A stretch of 12,992 nt of DNA, taken from Candidatus Sumerlaeota bacterium. Lineage in GTDB: Bacteria; Sumerlaeota; Sumerlaeia; JADFCT01. The DNA lies in contig JAPLSP010000720.1 of NCBI GenBank assembly GCA_026398575.1, positions 1-12,992 of the forward strand, read 5' to 3'. The translations under genes were made by a program, and so were the position numbers. The notes under the pieces are model-generated. The model saw only the letters and a program-made list of their open reading frames with translations. It made no database searches and was not told the origin of the DNA. Within the stretch, counting starts at the first letter, position 1; each line of letters starts with the position of its first letter. Positions 7,373-12,992 of this stretch are shown piece by piece.

Positions 7373-7671
7373 CTGATCGGGCTCCTTCGGCTTTGGAATT
7401 CGCTTCCCAAGATCATCCGTAAGGTTTCTTAGGAGGTTAGCTGGCCTCTCGTAGCCAGTCAAGCCGGCAATGTCACCGACGCGGAATTGCGGCAGTTGCT
7501 TTGAGCGGAAATTTCCAGTGACGCAGAAAGCGCCTCTGGGATAGATTCCAGCGGCTGGCAAGCTTGGCGCAAAGCCGCTGTCTAAAGCGGCAAGCATCTG
7601 CAGCGCAATTTCGAAAGCCGCATAAAAGGATTAAGACCATCAGGGTCACTCTCTGAGACTGGAGAAAGAGC
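7373..7671. other. Divergent intergenic region with small inverted repeats
   Basis: About 300 bp between the minus-strand hydrolase and the plus-strand Septu genes; it must hold both promoters, though I could not pick convincing -35/-10 pairs. Small symmetric elements are a GCCGCT/AGCGGC stem with a 6-nt loop at 7574-7591, flanked by an outer GCTT/AAGC at 7562-7595; a CCAGC-G-GCTGG near-palindrome at 7548-7558; and CTGGC/GCCAG at 7441-7457. GGAGAAAG at 7661-7668 is the ptuA ribosome binding site. The minus strand stays open for 75 codons upstream of the hydrolase start, without recognisable protein similarity. No tRNA or known riboswitch was recognised. Confidence 0.5.
7381..7387 (-). promoter_or_regulatory. 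Ribosome binding site deciding the hydrolase start
   Basis: Read on the minus strand this is AAGGAGC, 8 nt before the ATG at 7372-7370. It places the start directly at the signal peptide and rejects the longer frame to 7597. Confidence 0.65.
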
Positions 7672-9033
7672 ATGAAAATCAAATCTCTTCGCATGATAGC
7701 TTTTCGCGGAATCAAGGATATGGCCTTGAATTTCGATGACAAATTGAATGTCCTGGTTGGTATTAATGGCTCAGGGAAATCGAGCGTCTTGGATAGCCTT
7801 GCAATACTGCTTTCTCGGCTTGTTGTAAGTATTTGCGGTACAAATTCAAAAAGCCTAACTATACGGGATTTGGATATTATGAACGGTGAGAATGAGTCAA
7901 TGATCAGCCTTATAGCACAAAATCAGCGAGGAAAATTTACTTGGAGTTTGACTAATGCCCGAAAAGGCCGGACCAAAAAGCGCGGCGGCTACCTTGATGA
8001 CATGCACTCATTGACGCGGCAATATCAAGCCGTCATAGAAGAGATGTACAGGAGGAGTGAGATAAGCGAAGTGCCTGATTCCTCAGAATCTGAAAAAATC
8101 CAAGAATATCCTTTATTGCCACTGCTTACATTGCCACTGCTTATGCACTATGGCGTTAATCGTGCTGTGACTGACATTCCATTAAAGGTTAGAAAACGCC
8201 ACGGTTTTTTTGATCCAATATCCGCCTATGACAATGCCTTTCGCTCGAAAACTGATTTTCGATCATTCTTTGAATGGTTTCGAGAATTTGAAGACATTGA
8301 AAATGCTGCTTTACGCGAATATCAAGCAGCAAGTGATGAGGAAAAAAAGAAAATGGAAGCGCAAGGATTTGATCACAAAGATGAAGGACTTGCTGCTGCT
8401 CGAAAGGCAATTGAGGACTTTACGGGATTCACAAAATTGCGCATTAATCGCAAACCGCTCCAAATGGAACTGCTGAAGGGAGCAAAGAAGCTCATCGTTG
8501 ACCAGCTATCCGATGGCGAAAAATGTCTCTTATCTTTGGTTGGTGATTTAGCTCGGCGGCTATCTATCGCCAATCCTACAAAGTCCAATCCTCTGAAGGG
8601 TGTTGGTATCGTATTAATTGATGAAATTGAGCTCCATCTGCATCCTAAATGGCAGCGGGAGGTGATTCCTAAAATGGTTGAGATATTTCCCAATTGCCAG
8701 TTTATCATCACCACTCATTCCCCTCAAGTCCTAAGCCATGTGAAAGAGGGCAGTGTTTTTCTGATGAAAAACAGTGAAAATGGAATCGAGATTAGCCAGC
8801 TTGATAATTGTTATGGTAAGAACACAGATTGGATTCTTGAAATAGTGCAAGAGTGCCCGGATCGTCCTCAAGAAATCAAAGACCGGATAGATGAAATCTA
8901 TCGCTTATTGCATGATGGAACTGCTGACTCAGCTCGCGATGCGATCACAATTCTGCGGAATATGATTGGCGCTGATCCTGAAATCAGCAAGGTAGAAACA
9001 CTCCTTCGCCGCAAGGAGATCATCGGACGATGA
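7672..9033 (+). CDS. ptuA: Septu-type ATPase PtuA
   Basis: The 453-residue protein is an ABC/SMC-type ATPase of the AAA_21/AAA_15 group. It shows Walker A GINGSGKSS at residues 30-38, signature-like QLSDGEK at 278-284, Walker B GIVLIDEIELHLHP at 312-325 with Asp317/Glu318, and the switch histidine His349 in TTHSPQVLSH. A charged, helical middle part (about 185-245) separates the ATPase halves. It lacks a TOPRIM domain. The next gene, overlapping by 4 nt (ATGA), encodes a TIGR02646-like HNH protein; this ATPase-plus-HNH pair defines Septu, an anti-phage system in which PtuA and PtuB form a complex that acts when phage infects. No reverse transcriptase lies beside it, so it is not the Ec78-type retron that shares these effectors. 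The gene is AT-rich. Symbol assigned from architecture and pairing, not alignment. Confidence 0.85.
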   Translation: MKIKSLRMIAFRGIKDMALNFDDKLNVLVGINGSGKSSVLDSLAILLSRLVVSICGTNSKSLTIRDLDIMNGENESMISLIAQNQRGKFTWSLTNARKGRTKKRGGYLDDMHSLTRQYQAVIEEMYRRSEISEVPDSSESEKIQEYPLLPLLTLPLLMHYGVNRAVTDIPLKVRKRHGFFDPISAYDNAFRSKTDFRSFFEWFREFEDIENAALREYQAASDEEKKKMEAQGFDHKDEGLAAARKAIEDFTGFTKLRINRKPLQMELLKGAKKLIVDQLSDGEKCLLSLVGDLARRLSIANPTKSNPLKGVGIVLIDEIELHLHPKWQREVIPKMVEIFPNCQFIITTHSPQVLSHVKEGSVFLMKNSENGIEISQLDNCYGKNTDWILEIVQECPDRPQEIKDRIDEIYRLLHDGTADSARDAITILRNMIGADPEISKVETLLRRKEIIGR

Positions 9034-9734
9034 AACACATTCAAAAGGTGATAGACTCGAAAACGCTTTTGGAGTTCAAGGCAAAATGGAAAGACGCTGA
9101 ATGCGGGCCAGTATGGAGCAATCTGGACAAAGAAGAGAAGCATCAGCTTAAGCAAGAGCTTATGATAGAGCAGGGAAAGATATGCTGCTATTGTGAGCGT
9201 CGTTTGATTGAAGCTGAGAGCGACATCGAGCATTTTCACCCTCGGCATGGAGTGCATGGCGATCTTAACCTGGCTTTACAGTATTCGAATCTATTTTGCT
9301 CATGCAGAAGATCGAAACCTGATGATGAAAGCCCGAATACTTTGGCTAAGCGCGACTGGATTCACTGCAATCAAAGAAAAGACAAGCGCTTCGATTCGTT
9401 GCTATTAATATCTCCTTTAGATGATGATTGCGAACAATACTTTACCTATACGGATAAGGGAAAGATAGAATTCGCAAGACACTTGTCACCATCAAATAAG
9501 GAGAAGGCGGCTTACACGCTTGAAGTATTAGGTCTCGATGCCCGAATACTGGATCTGGAACGAGAAATGGTTTTGGACCCTTTTATTAATAGTATGGGCT
9601 CTCTTGATGAAATCCAAATGCGTAGATGGATGCAGGGAATAGCGGAGAGAAATTCTCAGGAGGAGTTTCAGGAATTCTTCACTTTAGTTATGGACTATTT
9701 TAGGCGATACTACCCTGCCTTTTTTGAAAAATGA
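9030..9734 (+). CDS. ptuB: Septu-type HNH endonuclease PtuB (TIGR02646-like)
   Basis: The 234-residue protein carries the PtuB/TIGR02646 nuclease signature in its N-terminal half: GKICCYCERRL (residues 49-59, Cys52, Cys53 and Cys55), then SDIEHFHPR (64-72) with His68 and His70 of the beta-beta-alpha-metal core, then YSNLFCSC (85-92) giving the conserved Asn87 and Cys90/Cys92. A DPF motif near 183-185 and a helical C-terminus follow. It is the expected nuclease half of Septu, degrading nucleic acid once the PtuA complex is triggered. Its ATG overlaps the ptuA stop by 4 nt, so the two are translationally coupled. The protein appears full length and no catalytic residue is obviously missing. Its stop overlaps a possible start of the glycosyltransferase gene (ATGA at 9731-9734), an unusual join between unrelated genes. 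Confidence 0.87.
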   Translation: MKHIQKVIDSKTLLEFKAKWKDAECGPVWSNLDKEEKHQLKQELMIEQGKICCYCERRLIEAESDIEHFHPRHGVHGDLNLALQYSNLFCSCRRSKPDDESPNTLAKRDWIHCNQRKDKRFDSLLLISPLDDDCEQYFTYTDKGKIEFARHLSPSNKEKAAYTLEVLGLDARILDLEREMVLDPFINSMGSLDEIQMRRWMQGIAERNSQEEFQEFFTLVMDYFRRYYPAFFEK

Positions 9735-11722
9735 GTTACATCACAGAAAAAGGCTATGCAGTAGATATGAACCCAAATCCCTTCGTAGATCGGGTCGAAT
9801 CATTCCTTCATACCCGCTGGGGATGGCGCCTGGCCGTGCTGACTGTGCTTGCGCTGGCGCTGTTCGCGCGCACGCGCAATCTGGAGCGGCCGTTTTGGAT
9901 TGACGAACTCATCACGTGGGACGTGATCAAGATGCCGTTCGATCAGATGATCCAAAATCGTCTTGAAGAAGGGCATCTGCCGCTGTTCTTCATGATCGAA
10001 CGCTATTGGACGCAGGCCACCGGCGACGCTCTCTGGAGCATGAGGATTCCCTCCATCGCCTTCGATATGATCGGAGTCTTTCTCCTCATCCTGCTGGGGC
10101 TGGAGGGATATTCGCGCTCGATGACGATCGGCGCCGCCGCGCTGATGGCGATCCACTTCCAGGCGGTCTGGGCCGCTCAAATCATGCGGCCCTACGCGCT
10201 CATCTCGACGTTGGCGATCGGCTCTTCAATCCTTCTCCTGCGCCTGGAGCGTGAAGGCAAGTGGCGGCATGTGATCGCGCTCGCTGTTCTGACTGCCATC
10301 GGCGTAATCACGCATGCCACCTATCTGTTCTTCGTCTGCTGCCAGGTGATGTACCTGGTCTGGAATAACTGGCCCCTTCAGCCGCTTCGATGGAAAAGGC
10401 CGGCCGCCTTGGCGCGGGACGTCTGGATTGCCGTGACGCGAAGCGTTTGGCTGGCCTTGGGGTGGATGCTCTGGCGCCAGTGGAAGCCATTCGCCGCCTA
10501 TGCGTTGGCGGGGCTGGCGGTGTCATATATCTGGCTAAGCTGGAACCAGCAACAACATCAGATCGAGCCGGAATCCGGACGCAAAGGCATTAACGTTGAC
10601 CGCATGTATCGTTGCATGATGGACGTGGTCCTGGGCCACTTCAGCAAATCGGACCTTGTCAATGGCATCGGGCGCACCATGCGCGAAGCAGTTCCATGGA
10701 AACAGATGGGATGGGCCGGAAAATTTTTCGGCAGAAGGTTCATCACTGGCAATACTCAAGATTGGTTTTGTCCCTGGGTCAAAGTCACCACATGGATAGC
10801 CTTGATCGTGTTCGCATGGGCGCTCTTTATCAAGCGTGGCAATCTTGCGCGTCTGGCGGAAAAGCGATCAGGCAATGCGCCGGAGGAACCCTCAGACAAA
10901 TCGGCGGATAGCTCGGCGAACAAATTGGCGAATGATGCGGCAGGCGCCGCCGGCCCGATTGCCGGCGCTGCAGGTCCTCCGCCTTCTCCCTTCGCGCTCT
11001 GGGGCTCTCCCGGCAATGACGCCAATGGCCGCGCCGTCGCCCTGACGCGATATGCAGTCTGCTGGACCCTGGGCTTCACGCTTACCATGTTCGTCTTCTC
11101 CAATGTGATTCATAACAAGGCGGGACATCCGCGCTATTATTCGGCGATGACGGGCGGGCTTTGCTTTTGTTTTGTCGCCGTGGCGTTTCTGATACGTAAA
11201 CGGTGGTTCCGCAGCGCCTATCTGACGCTGCTTCTTGCTTGCGTCCTGCTCGTGACCAGCGGCTGGCTGATCACCAAAGGCGACGGATTGAGCGATACGC
11301 TTAAATACATCGAAGCGAATCGCAAGCCGGGCGAGCCGGTCCTGGGTTCCTACGAGATTTCCACCCAAGCGGCCTATCATTATTATGCGCCGGAGGCATG
11401 GCGAACGATTTTCACGGCGTTCGACCGCGAAAACACCGACACAGCCCAGCTCAAAAACCTGGTTCTTGAAAAAGCGCAGACAACCCCGGCCGGAACATTC
11501 TGGCTCTTCCTGCACCATCATAAATATTCCCCGATTCTCGACGTGATCCGGGCGCCTTATTTCAAAGTGCTGGGCAACAAGGAAGTCCGGGCGGCGGTCG
11601 CTTATCATGTCCAGTTGACTGACATCGCCGCCGCCAAAGCGTCCACCGGTGAAACCCGCGGCGCCGGCGCGTCCGGCAAAGGCAAATCAAACTCGAATGC
11701 GCGCGATGACGACGACAGATAA
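9731..11722 (+). CDS. GT39/ArnT-like multipass membrane glycosyltransferase, paralogue 1
   Basis: This 663-residue integral membrane protein has the layout of GT-C/GT39 (PMT/ArnT-like) transferases, which use polyprenyl-linked sugars on the outer face of the cytoplasmic membrane. After the first membrane helix (about 34-47) comes a loop with FWIDELITWD (Asp58/Glu59, the expected acidic pair). Further hydrophobic segments lie near 112-126, 131-170, 180-210, 232-247 and 254-270, with more after 350, 430 and 480, and the C-terminus is soluble and ends charged (GKGKSNSNARDDDDR). A low-complexity Ala/Gly/Pro stretch occupies about 385-428. The start is uncertain: ATG 9731 overlaps the ptuB stop but has no ribosome binding site, while ATG 9767 (MNPNPF) sits closer to where the paralogue aligns. 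GC-rich, host-like. Sugar and acceptor unknown. Confidence 0.75.
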   Translation: MSYITEKGYAVDMNPNPFVDRVESFLHTRWGWRLAVLTVLALALFARTRNLERPFWIDELITWDVIKMPFDQMIQNRLEEGHLPLFFMIERYWTQATGDALWSMRIPSIAFDMIGVFLLILLGLEGYSRSMTIGAAALMAIHFQAVWAAQIMRPYALISTLAIGSSILLLRLEREGKWRHVIALAVLTAIGVITHATYLFFVCCQVMYLVWNNWPLQPLRWKRPAALARDVWIAVTRSVWLALGWMLWRQWKPFAAYALAGLAVSYIWLSWNQQQHQIEPESGRKGINVDRMYRCMMDVVLGHFSKSDLVNGIGRTMREAVPWKQMGWAGKFFGRRFITGNTQDWFCPWVKVTTWIALIVFAWALFIKRGNLARLAEKRSGNAPEEPSDKSADSSANKLANDAAGAAGPIAGAAGPPPSPFALWGSPGNDANGRAVALTRYAVCWTLGFTLTMFVFSNVIHNKAGHPRYYSAMTGGLCFCFVAVAFLIRKRWFRSAYLTLLLACVLLVTSGWLITKGDGLSDTLKYIEANRKPGEPVLGSYEISTQAAYHYYAPEAWRTIFTAFDRENTDTAQLKNLVLEKAQTTPAGTFWLFLHHHKYSPILDVIRAPYFKVLGNKEVRAAVAYHVQLTDIAAAKASTGETRGAGASGKGKSNSNARDDDDR

Positions 11723-11723
11723 T

Positions 11724-11864
11724 TCAATGTCATAATGTAAAATAAAAAATGAGAAATGAGAAATGTAAAATGACAACCCATCTCAGCGCCAGCATTACGC
11801 AGCCCTGCATCATTTGCCTGCCGCGCGCGGTCTCATTTTCAATTTCTCATTTCTCATTTTACAT
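11724..11864. repeat. AT-rich imperfect inverted repeat with heptamer units
   Basis: The left arm (11724-11773) holds TCAATGT, ATGTAAAAT, AATGAGAAATGAGAAATG and TAAAATGA in series. The right arm (11831-11867) is nearly its reverse complement (TCTCATTTTC, then AATTTCTCATTTCTCATTTT and ACATTGA). Within the arms, variants of AATGAGA/AATGTAA repeat every 7 bp. Between them lie about 57 bp of GC-richer sequence without a gene. The left arm carries two small insertions relative to the right. It lies between the two glycosyltransferase paralogues. It could form a long stem, act as a bidirectional terminator, or be a dispersed intergenic repeat; no transposase is present. Confidence 0.8.
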
Positions 11865-11940
11865 TGATAGCAATGCCATAAGGTGGCCGAGGCTGTCTCC
11901 GCAAAGATCTATCTCTAAAAAACCTCGATAGGATGATGAT

Positions 11941-12992
11941 ATGAGCGCGGCTGATTCCAATGACAACAATCCTGCGATCTCAGGAATAAATCGTTTCGAG
12001 TCTTTCCTGCAAACCCGCTGGGGATGGCGCCTGGCGATTCTCCTCGTGCTGGGGCTGGCGTTGTTCGCGCGGACGCAAAACCTTCACCGCCAACTCTGGA
12101 TTGACGAACTCATCACATGGGACGTGATCAAGCTGCCTTTCGATCAGATGATCCAGAACCGCCTCGAAGAAGGCCATTTGCCGCTCTTCTTCATCCTCGA
12201 ACGCTATTGGACGCAAGCCACCGGTGACGCGCTCTGGAGCATGCGCCTCCCTTCGATCACCGCGGACATGATCGGCGTCTTCCTTCTCATTCTGCTGGGA
12301 TTGGAGGGCTATTCACGCTCCGTGACGTTATTGGGGGCGGCGCTGATGGCGGTTCATTTCCAGGCGGTCTGGGCCGCGCAGATCATGCGGCCGTATGCGA
12401 TCGTTTCGGCGCTCGCTATCGGCTCTTCGATTGTCTTCTTGCGGCTCGAACGCGAAGGCAAATGGCGGTACGTAATCGCACTGGCCGCGCTGACCGCGAT
12501 CGGGATCATCACCCACGCCACGTTCCTCTTCTTTGTCTGCTGCCAGGTGATGTATCTGGTCTGGAACAACTGGCCGATACCGCGGCATTCATGGCGGCGG
12601 CCATCCGCTTTAGCGCGCGAGGTCAAGTCCGCTTTGGCGCAACTGCTGCGGCGCCAGTGGAAACCGTTCGCCGCGTATGCGCTGGCCGGCTTAATGATGT
12701 CTTATGTCTGGCTGGGCTGGAATCAGAAACAGCATCAGGTCAATCCCGAATCCGACAAAGGCGCCGTCAGCGTCGAACGCATGTATCGCTACTTGATGGA
12801 TATGGCCTTCGGGCAATATGGCAAGTCGGACGTTGTCGAAGACATTGGCCTCAAGACGCGTCAGTTCATCTCGTGGAAGAAACTTGGCAAACTTGGGCAG
12901 AACATAGACAAGAAGCTTGAGAAGCAGCCGGACGATTGGTTTCGCATTCTCGCAGCGCCGGCTCTTTTGATTGCGCTGGGCGTGACCGCATG
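11941..12992 (+). CDS. GT39/ArnT-like membrane glycosyltransferase, paralogue 2, 3' partial
   Basis: The frame from ATG 11941 is open for 350 codons to the window end with no stop. AGGA at 11930-11933 is 7 nt upstream. The protein begins MSAADSNDNNPAISGINRFE and then follows paralogue 1 closely: FARTQNLHRQLWIDELITWD with the same Asp/Glu pair, then IQNRLEEGHLPLFF, WSMRLPS and RPYAIVSALAIG. By eye there are roughly 30 substitutions over about 190 aligned residues, mostly conservative. After residue 220 the two diverge more: paralogue 2 lacks about 8 residues in the segment before RQWKPFAAYALAGL and has a distinct, lysine-rich region around 309-330 (WKKLGKLGQNIDKKLEKQ). Probably the same class of membrane sugar transferase with altered specificity. 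Why two copies are kept is unknown. Confidence 0.8.
   Translation, partial: MSAADSNDNNPAISGINRFESFLQTRWGWRLAILLVLGLALFARTQNLHRQLWIDELITWDVIKLPFDQMIQNRLEEGHLPLFFILERYWTQATGDALWSMRLPSITADMIGVFLLILLGLEGYSRSVTLLGAALMAVHFQAVWAAQIMRPYAIVSALAIGSSIVFLRLEREGKWRYVIALAALTAIGIITHATFLFFVCCQVMYLVWNNWPIPRHSWRRPSALAREVKSALAQLLRRQWKPFAAYALAGLMMSYVWLGWNQKQHQVNPESDKGAVSVERMYRYLMDMAFGQYGKSDVVEDIGLKTRQFISWKKLGKLGQNIDKKLEKQPDDWFRILAAPALLIALGVTA

Noticed and set aside
7373..9734. Retron (msr-msd plus reverse transcriptase with PtuAB effectors)
   Set aside because: No reverse transcriptase frame (no YADD-type motif) is present, and the spacer upstream of ptuA shows no convincing msr/msd fold.
11724..11867. Inverted repeat as ends of an insertion sequence or MITE
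   Set aside because: The arms enclose only about 57 bp, there is no transposase, and no clear target-site duplication was seen; kept only as a repeat.
12462..12920. Open frame of 152 codons within glycosyltransferase paralogue 2
   Set aside because: It is an out-of-frame shadow of the continuous frame from 11941, which matches paralogue 1 closely.
1..12992. CRISPR array, tRNA or rRNA genes
   Set aside because: No regularly spaced identical repeats, no tRNA cloverleaf with T-arm signature and no rRNA sequence were recognised by eye on either strand.

Overview
The window is from a bacterial chromosome of fairly high GC. Housekeeping and envelope genes (alaS, a secreted glycoside-hydrolase-like protein, two large membrane glycosyltransferase-like proteins) are GC-rich. 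Between them lie visibly AT-richer accessory genes of the kind found in defence islands. The sequence does not name the organism. A full-length bacterial-type alanyl-tRNA synthetase, multipass GT39-like proteins, a five-bladed-propeller hydrolase and an AT-rich heptameric repeat in a spacer would suit a Gram-negative or uncultured environmental lineage (PVC-type or candidate phylum), but that is only an impression.

Layout from left to right. (1) 1-951, plus strand: the 3' part of a DUF4268 protein with an N-terminal PD-(D/E)XK-like nuclease fold, cut by the window edge. (2) 1084-3795: alaS, complete, with a plausible sigma70-like promoter at 993-1020. (3) 3818-6262: four tightly packed genes immediately behind alaS. 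They are a DUF4160/DUF2442 pair (toxin-antitoxin-like arrangement) and then a RecF/ABC-type AAA ATPase whose stop codon overlaps the start of a small TOPRIM-like protein. (4) 6269-7372, minus strand: a secreted GH43/GH32/GH130-like beta-propeller protein, convergent with the preceding cassette and only 6 bp from it. (5) 7373-7671: about 300 bp of divergent non-coding sequence with small inverted repeats. (6) 7672-9734: a two-gene Septu-type anti-phage system, ATPase PtuA and HNH nuclease PtuB, with an ATGA overlap. (7) 9731-11722 and 11941 to the window end: two tandem paralogues of a GT39/ArnT-like membrane glycosyltransferase, separated by a spacer with an AT-rich imperfect inverted repeat. 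The second paralogue is open to the window end.

How it fits together: this looks like a small defence island assembled in pieces around ordinary genes. Two independent ATPase-plus-partner modules (3 and 6), a TA-like pair and a nuclease-fold protein lie within about 10 kb. The Septu pair is a known system type. The most interesting less-described element is the AAA ATPase plus TOPRIM-like pair at 4374-6262, which resembles, from memory only, the MAD3/MAD4-type genes of the methylation-associated defence system but stands here without the rest of that operon. No tRNA, rRNA, CRISPR array, transposase or integrase was seen.
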